Shown: positions 44,170-54,267, counted from the stretch's first letter. The stretch: 64,000 bases of DNA from JASGCP01 sp965263285 (GCA_965263285.1 CBDHHD010000004.1:496001-560000); one strand, 5' to 3'. Numbers and translations: made by a program. The notes: generated by a model not told the origin, from the letters alone.

Positions 44170-44724
44170 GGCATAACTAAATTTAGTGTGAGGAAAAATT
44201 TAGTTTACTAAAAGGCTACATCTTTTTTTAAGATGCTGGGTGATATTTATGTTTTTGTAATTGCTCATATATAGGTTCATCATTTATTTTTTATATCCTT
44301 TTCTTTCTTTTGTCTTGATACAAAAGAAAGAAACAAAGAAAAAATCAAGCCTGCAGATAAAGAGCTACAAAACTACGGCTCGCTACGCTAGCGAGAATGA
44401 ATAGGAGGCGGTTAGGTATGAATCGTTATGATGAGCTTATCCATAGGTATCTTTTATGCAAATACTTTATGCTCATCATAACGATTCATATATAAAAACT
44501 TCCGCCTCCACATTCTCGCTGGTCGCTTCGCTCACCTCGTTTTGTAACGCTCTTTATCTGAGGGCAGTCCTCATCAGATATTTCCTATTATTTCCATATT
44601 TATATATATGTAATAATCCATGCTTCCAGCACCTCAAAAAAAGATATAACCCATATTGTTTTTTACAAATATCCATTTTATTTTGTATCTTTGCATACTC
44701 CCTCACACTAAATTTAGTTATGCC
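44170..44724 (+). mobile_element. Full-length MITE copy with 8-bp target duplication
   Basis: 555 bp, nearly identical to the copy at 16772. Terminal repeats GGCATAACTAAATTTAGTGT and complement. Flanking 8 bp are identical: TTTTTATT at 44162-44169 and 44725-44732. All palindromic modules are present. It lies between the M13 peptidase gene and hpf and points toward hpf. Confidence 0.9.
44686..44693 (+). promoter_or_regulatory. Outward promoter box in the MITE right end
   Basis: TATCTTTG, an exact TAnnTTTG match at the same place as in the other full copies. The hpf gene further downstream has its own box. Confidence 0.4.
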
Positions 44725-44946
44725 TTTTTATTCATATATTGGTTAAATATTTTTTGATAATACTAGTATGCTATATGAGCTTTTTTTAAAAAAATATTTT
44801 TTAAAACATAATCAAAAGCATATGGCTCAATTCAAAACCATTATATACCCTCATTCATTAAACAATATGATATAACAATTTGTTTAAGGCGACCGCGAAG
44901 ATTATATCTCAAAAATAAAACAAACTACATACATTCATAATTACTT

Positions 44947-44954
44947 TATATTTG
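44947..44954 (+). promoter_or_regulatory. TAnnTTTG promoter box for hpf
   Basis: TATATTTG, 24 nt before the hpf ATG at 44979. Confidence 0.5.
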
Positions 44955-44978
44955 CAGTTCAATTAAAATTTATATTTT

Positions 44979-45278
44979 ATGGATTTAAAAATTCAAACAA
45001 TACATTTCACTGCCGATGAAAAATTAAAATTATTTATTGAAAAAAAAATAAATAAACTAACCACTTTTCATGACAAAATTATTAGTGCTAATGTTATTTT
45101 AAAATTAGAAAATGTTGTCCATCATATTAAAGATAAGGATGTGGAAATAAAGATAGATATACCTAAACATCACTTTTTTACCAAACACTCTTCCAAATCA
45201 TTTGAAGAGTCTTTCGAATACGCATTAGATGCTATGATTGCTCAAATAAAAAAACACAAAGAAAAAACACAAGGATAG
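44979..45278 (+). CDS. hpf: Ribosome hibernation-promoting factor (short form)
   Basis: 99 residues, the short HPF/RaiA type without the dimerisation extension. It starts MDLKIQTIHFTADEKLKLFI, has the basic helix KKINKLTTF and the strand NVILKLENV, and ends with the helix SFEESFEYALDAMIAQIKKH. It binds the decoding centre of idle ribosomes under stress. A single gene downstream of a full MITE copy. Confidence 0.88.
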   Translation: MDLKIQTIHFTADEKLKLFIEKKINKLTTFHDKIISANVILKLENVVHHIKDKDVEIKIDIPKHHFFTKHSSKSFEESFEYALDAMIAQIKKHKEKTQG

Positions 45279-45632
45279 TTAAAACAAAGTTCAAATCATT
45301 TTTTCAGGCATGAAGAGTCGTTGCATATTATTTAGTTTTTTTGACTTGCATTTACTAATTTGAGTATAGCTTTTATTTTAACCTCTTTAGCCTCAAGCGA
45401 TATTTTCCCACTTTTTATTAGCCATAATTATTTTGATCATTTTTTATAAAAGCAGTTCCAGCAATAGTAATATAGATATTGATTTGAAAAAATATTTATC
45501 ATCAATCAACAATATGCTTACTTATTTACAAATAAAACACTATCTAAAAGCTCCTTGATACGATAAAGATAAATTTTACTTTTCAACAAAAAAAATTGTA
45601 ACTTTATTCTTTTATAGCATCATTAATTATTT
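45279..45632. other. Intergenic stretch with nothing recognised
   Basis: 354 nt between hpf and a lipoprotein gene with no repeat element and no supported gene. A short minus-strand open stretch (INIYITIAGTAFIKNDQ) is too brief to call. Confidence 0.5.
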
Positions 45633-46100
45633 ATGACAAAAGCCAGGTTACCCATATTAATAGTCTTTTTATATATGCTTTCTTTTAGTTCTTGTACCAA
45701 ACAAGGAAATGGGAATAAACCAACTCTATCATTTGTAAGTTGGAGCCAATCTGTTATCCCTTCTAATTTTGATGGGACTTTTAATTGTCGTCTTAATTTA
45801 AGTGGACAAAATGGTCAATTATTAGATTCTATTAGGGTACAAAGAGTATCTGTCATTTGTCCTGATATAGTAAATGTAACACAATCCTTTAAAGTACCTT
45901 CATTTGTAAGTACTCCTACCACAAAAGTAGAAGCCACTGTATACTTTGCAACAACTATTCTACAGTCTCCTCCAACCTTTTATGTAACCAAATGCACTTT
46001 AGGAAGAAGAGATACCACACAATTTAAAATATGGGTTACAGATGTTGCAGGCAATTCAAGTGATACCATTACGACTCCTAGTGTTATTATACAACCCTAA
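45633..46100 (+). CDS. Predicted lipoprotein of unknown function
   Basis: 155 residues. MTKARLPILIVFLYMLSFSS and then C is a lipoprotein signal with the lipidated Cys at residue 21. The mature part is mostly beta-strand with Thr/Ser-rich segments (PTLSFVSWSQSVIPSNFDG, LNLSGQNGQLLDSIRV, DTTQFKIWVTDVAGNSSDTI), resembling an immunoglobulin-like or outer-surface domain common in Bacteroidota. I recognise no enzyme motif. It stands alone, convergent with lepB. Confidence 0.75.
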   Translation: MTKARLPILIVFLYMLSFSSCTKQGNGNKPTLSFVSWSQSVIPSNFDGTFNCRLNLSGQNGQLLDSIRVQRVSVICPDIVNVTQSFKVPSFVSTPTTKVEATVYFATTILQSPPTFYVTKCTLGRRDTTQFKIWVTDVAGNSSDTITTPSVIIQP

Positions 46101-46176
46101 TTATGCCACAAATAATAGGTATAATAACTGCTACCCCCTCTTAGTTAAAAAATAAATTAACCTATATCCTTTTCTC

Positions 46177-47706
46177 CTATCGAATCATTGTAAACATACG
46201 ATTCCAACGAATGCCATTTTTAGTACTAAACCAAATAAACCAAGCTCTTCCTACAATATCTTTTTCAGGAACAAAACCCCAGAATCGACTATCTTGACTT
46301 TCATGCCTGTTATCTCCCATCATCCAATAGTAATTATATTTAGGAGTAAATGTATTGGTAGCTACTCCGTTAATATAAAACAAGCTATCTTTTTCTACCA
46401 AATCATTTCCCTCATAGTTTGTAATAAGCCTATAATACAAAGCTATATTTTCTGAGGTTAAATGAATAGGTTGACCTTTCTTAGGAATATAGATAGGACC
46501 ATAATTATCTAAATCCCATTTATAATGAGTCGTATCAAAAGGGAACATTCTATTCTCTAATCCGACTATAACATGTGGCCGTACACTTTTAACATTAGGT
46601 ATATTTTGTAGCCATGTTCGTTCGCCACTAGTAAGGTTAATAATATAGTGGGTATTATCTAATTGAACAAAATTTCCTTCCCCATCTTCAAGTCTATTCG
46701 TATTAGGATTCATGACAATCGTCATACCTAATTTATTTTGAATATCGTCTATATTCAAAGTTGCCATTGTTTCTACATCATATTCCATTAACGATTGAGG
46801 AGGTACATAAGCTGGCTGATGATTAATATATAGTACCGATTGAATTACTTGTAATGTATCTCCTCCTATAGCTACACATCGCTTAATATAGTTATCTGTT
46901 TTATCGTATGGATGTACTAATATTTGATGTTCAGATAATAGCTGATCGCGATTATTATTATAGTCAAGTCGCAATACATCATAATAAGGATTAAGGCTTA
47001 GATAGCCTGGTTCATTAATAATCGTATCTCCTTCTGGGAAATTAAAAACGACTACATCATTTCGTTTTACCTGAGAAAATCCTTTTATTCTTCTATACGA
47101 CAATTCTATCCAAGTAAGATAAGAAGCTGTATAATTATTAAAAGGCATTGTATTATGCACAAAAGGAAAACTAAGTGGCGTAGAAGGGATACGGGGACCG
47201 TACGCTAGTTTATCAACAAATAAAAAGTCATTAATCATCAATGTTTTTTCCATACTTCCAGAAGGTATCACATATGCTTCAAATAAAAAAGTACGGATAA
47301 TCGTAGCCGCAATCGTAGCAAACACAATAGAATCAACCCATTCTCGGGCTTTTGATTTTTTATAAGACAAGAAAAAATCATGTCCTTTAAAAGCTGTTTT
47401 TGGGTCTTTTGCTATATACGGCAAATAAATAAATGGCACAACACATACAAGTATATGAGAAATAAGAGATATCTTATTAAAGTGCATAACCCAAATAATG
47501 GTTATCCATAAAGTAATAAACTGCCCTACAATAGGAATCAGTTGTAACCAAAACCAAATTTTCTTTCTTTTGCATAATACTACAATTATCCAAGTATTAT
47601 AAATAGGGATCCATGCCTTTCTTTTATCTACGCCTGATTTAACAAGTAACATAGATATCCCACAATACCAACCTATCCAATAAATAATAAAAAATAATGT
47701 TGTCAT
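46177..47706 (-). CDS. lepB: Signal peptidase I, large form
   Basis: About 509 residues from the ATG at 47706; a longer frame begins with TTG at 47721 directly against the upstream stop. The N-terminal 110 residues hold several membrane segments. The catalytic Ser is in YVIPSGSMEKTL (about residue 145-155) and the Lys in YIKRCVAIGGDTL (about 265-278); GDNRHESQDSRFWG near the C-terminus is the family box E. A long insertion between boxes accounts for the extra length, which is usual in Bacteroidota. It removes signal peptides at the inner membrane. It is the last gene of a three-gene operon. Confidence 0.92.
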   Translation of the reverse strand: MTTLFFIIYWIGWYCGISMLLVKSGVDKRKAWIPIYNTWIIVVLCKRKKIWFWLQLIPIVGQFITLWITIIWVMHFNKISLISHILVCVVPFIYLPYIAKDPKTAFKGHDFFLSYKKSKAREWVDSIVFATIAATIIRTFLFEAYVIPSGSMEKTLMINDFLFVDKLAYGPRIPSTPLSFPFVHNTMPFNNYTASYLTWIELSYRRIKGFSQVKRNDVVVFNFPEGDTIINEPGYLSLNPYYDVLRLDYNNNRDQLLSEHQILVHPYDKTDNYIKRCVAIGGDTLQVIQSVLYINHQPAYVPPQSLMEYDVETMATLNIDDIQNKLGMTIVMNPNTNRLEDGEGNFVQLDNTHYIINLTSGERTWLQNIPNVKSVRPHVIVGLENRMFPFDTTHYKWDLDNYGPIYIPKKGQPIHLTSENIALYYRLITNYEGNDLVEKDSLFYINGVATNTFTPKYNYYWMMGDNRHESQDSRFWGFVPEKDIVGRAWFIWFSTKNGIRWNRMFTMIR

Positions 47707-47721
47707 AAAATAAAAATACAA

Positions 47722-48072
47722 TTATTTCCTTACCAAATAAGCGCCTGTTAAAGAAGCAAATCCACCCAAGATTCCCCCTAATAATCCTGTTATAATAATA
47801 AGCAAAACAAATGATCCATGCAATGGCAAAATTAATGCTATTCTATGAGACAAATGATGCTGATTTTGCATATCTAAAAAAGTTGCTACAGAAGTCCACA
47901 ATATAGCAATAGCTAAAAAAGCACTTAGCCAAGCCATAAACGGTTTTTGTTTAATAAGTACGCTTACTATAAAACAACAAATAACAAAAGACCACCAAGG
48001 CAAGAAGTCGGGATACAAACTAATAGCCCAGCTTAAAATAATTGTTATAATAAATGCAAAAATAAATTTCAT
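47722..48072 (-). CDS. Small membrane protein of unknown function
   Basis: 116 residues from the ATG at 48072 (MKFIFAFIITIILSWAISLY); a longer frame would start with TTG inside the upstream gene. Three or four membrane segments are visible with few polar residues (SFVICCFIVSVLI, AWLSAFLAIAILW, GSFVLLIIITGLLGGILGG). It lies between the penicillin acylase-like gene and lepB, 14 and 15 nt from each, so all three are likely co-transcribed. It resembles small membrane proteins encoded beside lepB in related bacteria, but I cannot name a family. Confidence 0.7.
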   Translation of the reverse strand: MKFIFAFIITIILSWAISLYPDFLPWWSFVICCFIVSVLIKQKPFMAWLSAFLAIAILWTSVATFLDMQNQHHLSHRIALILPLHGSFVLLIIITGLLGGILGGFASLTGAYLVRK

Positions 48073-48086
48073 GAGTAATAAGAGCT

Positions 48087-50618
48087 TTAAAGGTGATGAG
48101 TCGAAGGAGTCATATATATGTGCCAAGGAAAAATAGTCGTGTTATTGATTATATTATTTGTTTTTGTAATAAATGATACAGTCCTATATTTTCCTTGTGC
48201 ATAATCTTGAATAAAGTTATTATAATAAAAACTTCCTGCATTTCCACTTTCTCCTCCCGGCATAATCGTATATGCTTTGATAGGTGTTGACAATTCTACA
48301 ACAAGCCGAAAAGAAGGACCTGAATTGCTACTACCATTACTAGTTAAAGCATCTACAGACCTTTCACACCCCCCTGCTACCAACTGTGTAGACAAAGCGG
48401 GGATACCGAGGAGATGTTCGGCATAAATATTTTTAAACACCCCCCAAGCCAGTTTCCCCTCCATTTTGGCATCATCTAAAATAGGCTCAGCTTTAAGAAA
48501 AGCCTTAAAAATAACATCTCGAATAGGCATTTGCTTAATATCATTATTGTAGGCTTGCAGAAGCAAATAAAGCGAATCATTTTTAATAAGAGACAAAACA
48601 AATTTAGGATTAGCTTCAAGCATACCTCTATTATATTGTTTACTCATATTATTAAATAACATATCTGATAAACGCTGATAAAAAACAGAAAAAACAGTCT
48701 CTCCTGTAGATAGTACAGAAGCATTTCCATCCCATTTTTTAAGCATATCAAAATAAGTCTGTTGATTAGCCGATAGGGATTCTGTAGAAAGATACGAAAT
48801 AAGAGTGGGAAGTAAGGTAGTAGAAGCCATATCAAAAGTATTATTTTGCAATCGCATCATATCTTCAATGGTTAAATTATTATGTGTACTAAGAAATTGG
48901 TTAATAACAACATGACGATATTGATACCATTGATATGCAAAAAAACCCCAATAGCCTTCCCAATAAGGATAATTAGAGTCGGCAGCTATTTGGTTAGCGC
49001 TACTTACAAAGCCTCTATTAGGATTTTCAATAGAAGGATTTTCAACTGCTGGTATAAAACCTTGTAATGCATAAGAGCTATCAAGTCCTGGCATAATATA
49101 ATCGCCTTGTCGTTGCCATAAAGCTGGGAATAATCCTTGTTGTTTTATAGCTATATTATTGTTTTTATCTGCATATACAAAATTCTGAGCAGGGCATTTA
49201 AAGCTATCAATTGAATGCAGAAACTCTTGGTAGTTTTTTGCGTGATTAAATTTATAAATAGCACTTAGTGCGTCATTTTGTAAATAGGCTATCCAATAAG
49301 TAGCAATAAATTGATTTTTAAAATTATCAATAGGATATTGAGGGGTATAAGTAAGCAATCCAAAGTCAGTTACCGCTACTCTTTCTGTATCAGGCTCTTC
49401 GCCTCGTATACATATAATTTCATCTCGTATAGAAGAAGGTTGCTTCCATTGATTGTTATACCAATAAGCAAGCGATTGATTATCTTTTACCTTTAATCTA
49501 TAATAAAACTTTTGCCTTCTTGTACCATTTGTTAATCCAAAGGCAATAGAATCATTAAATCCTATCAAAACGCCTATAATACCTGGGATACTTGCACCAT
49601 AAATATTTTGATAGGGTGTAGTAATTTGTATTTGATAAAATATTTCTGGTGCATTAATAGCAAGATGGGGATCATTACAAAGGATAGGTTTTCCAGACGC
49701 TGTTTTATTTCCTGATACCGCCCAATTATTGCTTCCATTAGCTAAATTTGTTTCTACAGGTGGTTGAAAACCTACTACCATGCTATCATTATTTTGTTGA
49801 TTAAAATAATGAGTAGCTACATCTTTAGGGGTAATAGGAACAATAGAAGGAGGGGCAAATTTTGTTTGAGGGGGAATAATAGGATCCATAGGATTCTTAT
49901 CAATATCTGGAAACAAAGAAATAAGATCATTAAATCCTAATACATCTTTCGTATTTTCTGCATCAAAAGTAAGATTGCCTCCTGACAAATTAAATGCCAT
50001 TAATTGCATAATCAATTCTGATCGTAAAGGCGTCCATGCAGTAGGACGATAATTCAATAATTTAAATTCTAAAGGCATATTATTCTCATGTAATTGAGAT
50101 ATGTAAGTATTAACTCCATTACAATATGCGTTCATTATTCTTATCATTTCAGGTGATTGGCTAAGTTGTTTTAGTGAATTTTCTGCAGCATACAGAAGGC
50201 CTAGCCTCCTCAAATATCTATCTGCACCTATTCCATTTCTTCCTATTACTTCTGATAATCTTCCACCAGCAATTCTAGACAAAAAATCCATTTGCCATAA
50301 ACGATATTTAGCAGTAATATAACCTTGTGCAAAATAAGCATCTGTATCAGTTTCTGCAACAATATGTGGGATTAAATTAATATCAAAAGCTATTTGTATC
50401 TTACTATTAATATACTGCTCATCTAATGATATTGAATTATTTTTTTTTAAAGAATATGGTTCAGCATTTTGCCAAAAACCCACAAAAGGAGATAAAAAAT
50501 ACCCCAATCTAGGTGTTTTATTACCTGATAGTGACAATTGGATATTTAACACAGCAATTAAACAAATAGTTATAATAAGAGTTAATGATGTGCTGATAAT
50601 TTTCTTTGTCATAATCAT
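48087..50618 (-). CDS. Penicillin acylase family Ntn-hydrolase
   Basis: 843 residues, S45 family. The N-terminus is a membrane anchor or signal (MIMTKKIISTSLTLIITICL). An alpha-chain region with AQGYITAKYRLWQMDFLSRIAGGRLSE-type sequence lies at about 95-125, and the self-cleavage nucleophile Ser is in NGSNNWAVSGNKTASGKP at about residue 295-300. SASGNAGS-like GGESGNAGSFYYNN is near the C-terminus. Such precursors cleave themselves into two chains and hydrolyse amides such as acyl-homoserine lactones or beta-lactam side chains. The substrate here is unknown. An alternative start two codons in (50612) is equally plausible. Confidence 0.88.
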   Translation of the reverse strand: MIMTKKIISTSLTLIITICLIAVLNIQLSLSGNKTPRLGYFLSPFVGFWQNAEPYSLKKNNSISLDEQYINSKIQIAFDINLIPHIVAETDTDAYFAQGYITAKYRLWQMDFLSRIAGGRLSEVIGRNGIGADRYLRRLGLLYAAENSLKQLSQSPEMIRIMNAYCNGVNTYISQLHENNMPLEFKLLNYRPTAWTPLRSELIMQLMAFNLSGGNLTFDAENTKDVLGFNDLISLFPDIDKNPMDPIIPPQTKFAPPSIVPITPKDVATHYFNQQNNDSMVVGFQPPVETNLANGSNNWAVSGNKTASGKPILCNDPHLAINAPEIFYQIQITTPYQNIYGASIPGIIGVLIGFNDSIAFGLTNGTRRQKFYYRLKVKDNQSLAYWYNNQWKQPSSIRDEIICIRGEEPDTERVAVTDFGLLTYTPQYPIDNFKNQFIATYWIAYLQNDALSAIYKFNHAKNYQEFLHSIDSFKCPAQNFVYADKNNNIAIKQQGLFPALWQRQGDYIMPGLDSSYALQGFIPAVENPSIENPNRGFVSSANQIAADSNYPYWEGYWGFFAYQWYQYRHVVINQFLSTHNNLTIEDMMRLQNNTFDMASTTLLPTLISYLSTESLSANQQTYFDMLKKWDGNASVLSTGETVFSVFYQRLSDMLFNNMSKQYNRGMLEANPKFVLSLIKNDSLYLLLQAYNNDIKQMPIRDVIFKAFLKAEPILDDAKMEGKLAWGVFKNIYAEHLLGIPALSTQLVAGGCERSVDALTSNGSSNSGPSFRLVVELSTPIKAYTIMPGGESGNAGSFYYNNFIQDYAQGKYRTVSFITKTNNIINNTTIFPWHIYMTPSTHHL

Positions 50619-50685
50619 TTAAAAAATAAAAAAAACATTATCAAGTTAGCCTCTTTTACCATAGATAATATATAATGCATCCATT

Positions 50686-52017
50686 TTATAATGCAATAGA
50701 ATTTGTTAATTGCTTAAGCTGTATTTCTGCTGCTTTTGCATTAAATTGCAAATTGGTTAGCACCGCCGCCGCATCAATAAAACTTTGTTGTGCCGATTTT
50801 ATATCTAATATAGTAGCTTCTGATAATTGATATTTTTTTAGTACAATTGCTACTAACTTCTCTGAAAGAGAAAATATACTTGCTTGATCATTAATACGAC
50901 TTAAATTATTCCTATATACATTATATGAATTTACACTCGTTGTTATAAGGTTATTGTATAATGTATCTTTTAATAATTCAGATGTTACCACATTAATCAT
51001 TGCTGCTTTCTCTTGCCTTCTTAGCGCACTCCCCTGATAAATAGGGATAGATAAGTTAATCCCAATAAAAGGACCATAATTTTGATTTAGAGGGGTCAAA
51101 GTAGAAGGATTGTTTATATTGGTTATTGATACACCTCCGCTAGCTGATAACGAAGGATATCTCTGCGCTCTTGCAATAGATTTTAAATATTTATTTAATT
51201 GAATATTCTGATTCGCTGCTATTAAACTATAGTTATTCTGAATGCTATCAATTACCATATTTAATTGAATAGTTGAATCTATCGCAATAGTAGTATCTTG
51301 AATAATAAGACTAGTATCTTTAGGATCTAAGTCTAATGCATTCAATAAAATAGACTTTGCTTGAGCTATCACAAGTCGTTGACCTTCAATAACTTGTGCG
51401 CTATTCTTTACGTCTATTTCACTTTGAAATAGGTCGGCATCATTTGCCAAACCTACATCATATTTAGTTTGAACAATGGATAATCTTGTTTCATTGGTTG
51501 CCAAATTAATATAATAAGCCTGTAACAGTTCTTCTTGACTTACGATATTATAATAAAGCGTAGACACTACTGCTAAAACATTCTGAATTTTGGCAACTAA
51601 TTGCGATTGAGATATTTTTTGTAATTCATTTAATTGACCTTTTACTGCTTTTACCCTATATCCATTATATAGCAACCAATTTGCCCCCACCTGTGCTGCA
51701 AGCTGATTATACGGTGCAAAAGGCTGTATAAATGATTCAGGTGCTCTAGCGTTAGTGCCCGCAATATTTTGCCTAATCGAATATATGGCAGATAGATTAG
51801 TTACTTGAGCCGAAATAGTTGGTAGTCCTCCAGCCACACCTATATTATTTAAATTAGTGGCATATAATACTCCTTGTTTATATACTTGTATGTTTAAATT
51901 CTTATTCAATGCTATTTGCATTGCAGAATCTAATGATAAAATTCTTTGAGCCGATGCTATAGATGCGAAAAACAAAAAAAACAAGAAAATAAAAGTATAT
52001 AATAATTTTTGTTTCAT
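50686..52017 (-). CDS. TolC family outer membrane efflux protein
   Basis: 443 residues from the ATG at 52017 (MKQKLLYTFIFLFFLFFASI, a signal peptide); a TTG start upstream would overlap the promoter box. The mature protein is the duplicated outer-membrane-efflux fold: long helices (ALNKNLNIQVYKQG; AKYDVGLANDADLFQSEIDV-like VGLANDADLFQSEID; KKYQLSEATILDIKSAQQSF) and strand pairs. It forms a trimer channel with an inner membrane transporter. No membrane-fusion protein or RND/ABC transporter gene is next to it in the window. Confidence 0.88.
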   Translation of the reverse strand: MKQKLLYTFIFLFFLFFASIASAQRILSLDSAMQIALNKNLNIQVYKQGVLYATNLNNIGVAGGLPTISAQVTNLSAIYSIRQNIAGTNARAPESFIQPFAPYNQLAAQVGANWLLYNGYRVKAVKGQLNELQKISQSQLVAKIQNVLAVVSTLYYNIVSQEELLQAYYINLATNETRLSIVQTKYDVGLANDADLFQSEIDVKNSAQVIEGQRLVIAQAKSILLNALDLDPKDTSLIIQDTTIAIDSTIQLNMVIDSIQNNYSLIAANQNIQLNKYLKSIARAQRYPSLSASGGVSITNINNPSTLTPLNQNYGPFIGINLSIPIYQGSALRRQEKAAMINVVTSELLKDTLYNNLITTSVNSYNVYRNNLSRINDQASIFSLSEKLVAIVLKKYQLSEATILDIKSAQQSFIDAAAVLTNLQFNAKAAEIQLKQLTNSIAL

Positions 52018-52032
52018 GCGATAATAAAAATG

Positions 52033-52040
52033 CAAAGATA
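52033..52040 (-). promoter_or_regulatory. TAnnTTTG promoter box for the tolC-like gene
   Basis: TATCTTTG on the minus strand, 15 nt before the ATG at 52017. A second box (52102-52109) lies 60 nt further upstream in an element remnant. Confidence 0.5.
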
Positions 52041-52072
52041 ATTTTTTTACATTATATTCACTAAATTTATAT

Positions 52073-52128
52073 GATATAATGACTTATTTAATAAGCAACC
52101 ACAAAGATATTATATATTTCTATAATGA
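52073..52128 (-). mobile_element. Remnant of a GGTATAAC-type element right end facing the tolC-like gene
   Basis: GATATAATGACTTATTTAAT followed by AAGCAACCACAAAGATATTA matches the end at 52870 and, more distantly, that at 5774-5810. On the minus strand it contains TATCTTTG (52102-52109) pointing at the tolC-like gene. The rest of the element is gone. Confidence 0.55.
52102..52109 (-). promoter_or_regulatory. Promoter box in an element remnant upstream of the tolC-like gene
   Basis: TATCTTTG on the minus strand within the element remnant. Confidence 0.35.
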
Positions 52129-52155
52129 CTCAGCTTATTAGTTATTTGCAATATT

Positions 52156-52854
52156 CTAATAAATACCCACCCTTACCCTATTATATTCTTGCATGTCATT
52201 TTGATACCCTATTGAATCGCCCATTTGCTTTTCTACAAGTCCTCTATTATAATAGGCATTTGCATATTTAACATTCAATTCTATTGCTTTTTTAAAATCT
52301 GCTATAGCTCCATTTAAGTCTTTTATCTTCATTTTTACTATTCCTCTACCATAATAAGCATTTGCATATTTAGGATTTATTTTTATTGCTCTTGTAAAAT
52401 CTGCTATAGCACTATTATAGTCATTTTTTACAATCATACTTGCCATAGCCCTATTGTAGTAAGTATTAGCTAAATTAGGATTTAATGCTATGGCTTTTGT
52501 ATAATCTACTATAGCTGCATTATAGTCCTTTAAATCGGCTTCTGCTACCCCTCTATTGTCATAAGCTGTAGCATATTTAGGATTCAATTTTATTGCATAA
52601 GAAAAATCTCCTATCGATCCATTATAATCGTTTAAAAAAGCTTTTGCTACTCCTCTAAGATAGTAGGCATCTACATATTTAGGGTCTAATTCTATTGCCT
52701 TTGCATAATTGTCTATTGCTCCACTATAATCATTAAAATTAATACTTACCCTTCCTTTATCTACATAGTCTTTAGCTCTTGTTTGACTCATTGAAAACGA
52801 GAAAATAAAAACAAAAAACACAACTAAAACAATGCTTGCTAATTTTCTTTGCAT
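52156..52854 (-). CDS. Secreted TPR-repeat protein
   Basis: 232 residues. A signal peptide (MQRKLASIVLVVFFVFIFSF, cleavage after about residue 24) is followed by about six TPR units of 34 residues with the recurring pattern DYNGAI-(D/G)D(Y/F)-KAIELNPKYA(N/D)AYYNRG. The protein ends MQEYNRVRVGIY. The units are close in sequence to the TPRs of the kinase-like protein at 3024 and the pseudogene at 5847, so the three genes form one paralogous family. It presumably acts as a protein-binding scaffold in the periplasm. Its promoter box sits in a GGTATAAC-type element end, as for the pseudogene. Confidence 0.85.
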   Translation of the reverse strand: MQRKLASIVLVVFFVFIFSFSMSQTRAKDYVDKGRVSINFNDYSGAIDNYAKAIELDPKYVDAYYLRGVAKAFLNDYNGSIGDFSYAIKLNPKYATAYDNRGVAEADLKDYNAAIVDYTKAIALNPNLANTYYNRAMASMIVKNDYNSAIADFTRAIKINPKYANAYYGRGIVKMKIKDLNGAIADFKKAIELNVKYANAYYNRGLVEKQMGDSIGYQNDMQEYNRVRVGIY

Positions 52855-52869
52855 ATTACTTAATTTTAA

Positions 52870-53362
52870 GGTATAACGACTTATTTAATGAGTGCCACAA
52901 AGGTAATATATTTTTATAACATATTCAAGATGTAAGTTAGTATTCGTTTTTATATCTATTTTTTTATTTTGTCTTGATACAAAATAAAAAATAAAGCCTA
53001 TAGATAAATGGTAGGGACACATAATTATATGTCATTACTACGGATCGCTACGCTATCAAGAATAATTGGATGTAGTTAGGTATGCATTATTATGATGAAC
53101 TTATCCATAGTTATCTTTGTATACAAATGCTTTATGATCATCGTAACAATTCATATCATAAAAACTTACCCGGCATTATAGATAGTCTATCTACTCGCCT
53201 TTTTTGCAATGCTCTTTATCTGATTACAGTCATAATTAAACAGCTCCTATTATTGCCATATTTATAATTCTTTTAATACTCCATACTCTTAATAAACTTA
53301 TTGAGTTAACTAAGTAATTACAATAGTATTTATCTTAACACCTGAAAAAAGATTTAGTCTAA
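52870..53362 (+). mobile_element. Degenerate MITE-family copy with a GGTATAAC-type end facing the TPR gene
   Basis: Begins GGTATAACGACTTATTTAAT. On the minus strand this end carries TACCTTTG (52898-52905) pointing at the TPR gene. The body is a heavily changed version of the family (hairpin near 52970, central hairpin near 53085-53150, terminal motif CACCTGAAAAAAGATTTAGTC at 53340-53360). The far end has no outer repeat. Confidence 0.6.
52898..52905 (-). promoter_or_regulatory. Promoter box in the element end, upstream of the secreted TPR gene
   Basis: TACCTTTG on the minus strand, 43 nt before the ATG at 52854; the only good -7 match upstream of that gene. Confidence 0.45.
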
Positions 53363-53398
53363 CAGTATCCATTTTGTTAGTAACTAAAATTGTTATTA

Positions 53399-53406
53399 TA
53401 TCTTTG
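53399..53406 (+). promoter_or_regulatory. TAnnTTTG promoter box for the L,D-transpeptidase gene
   Basis: TATCTTTG, 24 nt before the ATG at 53431. Confidence 0.5.
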
Positions 53407-53430
53407 CAACATATTATAATGTAGCATATA

Positions 53431-54267
53431 ATGATTCGACTCAACTATATTTATAGATTTATACAATTAGCACAATATAAATGGTTATTTATATTAGCAT
53501 TTAATTGCTGTGCTCTTGTTACATATGCACAATCTTCGTATATGGAATCTGCTTTTTTTAAAAGCCAGATGACCATTCCAAAGATACACACAATCATTAC
53601 TAATGAAACCAAACTATTATTTCTAAAATTTAAAAAATTACAATTGGTATGGCCTCCATCAGAGATCTATTTAAGAGACATGAAATATGATGGGATATTA
53701 CAACTTTGGGTTCGCAATCCTAATGAAGATACATTTGTATTATTTAAAACCTATAAAGTATGCGCTATTAGTGGACAATTAGGACCTAAACGCATACAAA
53801 ACGACTTTCAAGTGCCAGAGGGTTTCTATTATATTAATGCTTTTAATCCCTTTAGCAACTACGATTTATCTTTAAAGTTAGACTATCCTAATCTATCTGA
53901 TAAAATAATAAGTCACCAAGTAAATCCCGGAGGCGATATCTACATACATGGCAGTTGTGCTTCTATTGGATGTATCCCCATCACTGACAAAGAAATTGAG
54001 GAGCTATATACCATTGCTGTATATGCTAAAGCCAATGGGGAAGACTTTATACCTATCCATATATTCCCTATTGCTTTCAATGACAAAGAAAGTAATGAAT
54101 ACCTATATTCAGCTATTAAGTCTAATCCTTCATATCTAAAATTTTTAACCCCATTAAAAATCGCCTATTCATTTTTTGAAAAATACAAAAAATTACCTTA
54201 TACTGCTACAGATAGTAAAGGAAATTATCTTATTATAGATACAACAATAAATAAAGAAGAGAATTAA
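53431..54267 (+). CDS. L,D-transpeptidase, YafK type
   Basis: 278 residues. The N-terminus (about 18-38) is a signal peptide ending in YAQSS. The YkuD catalytic domain has the motif IHGSCASIGCIPIT with His173 and the likely nucleophile Cys181. PEGFYYINAFNP and the YDL-L-YPN region upstream are typical of the YafK subfamily. It probably crosslinks or trims peptidoglycan in the periplasm. The end overlaps the convergent serA gene by 4 nt. No Gln/Asn-rich or LysM domain is present. Confidence 0.9.
   Translation: MIRLNYIYRFIQLAQYKWLFILAFNCCALVTYAQSSYMESAFFKSQMTIPKIHTIITNETKLLFLKFKKLQLVWPPSEIYLRDMKYDGILQLWVRNPNEDTFVLFKTYKVCAISGQLGPKRIQNDFQVPEGFYYINAFNPFSNYDLSLKLDYPNLSDKIISHQVNPGGDIYIHGSCASIGCIPITDKEIEELYTIAVYAKANGEDFIPIHIFPIAFNDKESNEYLYSAIKSNPSYLKFLTPLKIAYSFFEKYKKLPYTATDSKGNYLIIDTTINKEEN

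Noticed and set aside
45300..45632. Small gene before the lipoprotein at 45633
   Set aside because: Only short open pieces on the minus strand with no start or family match.
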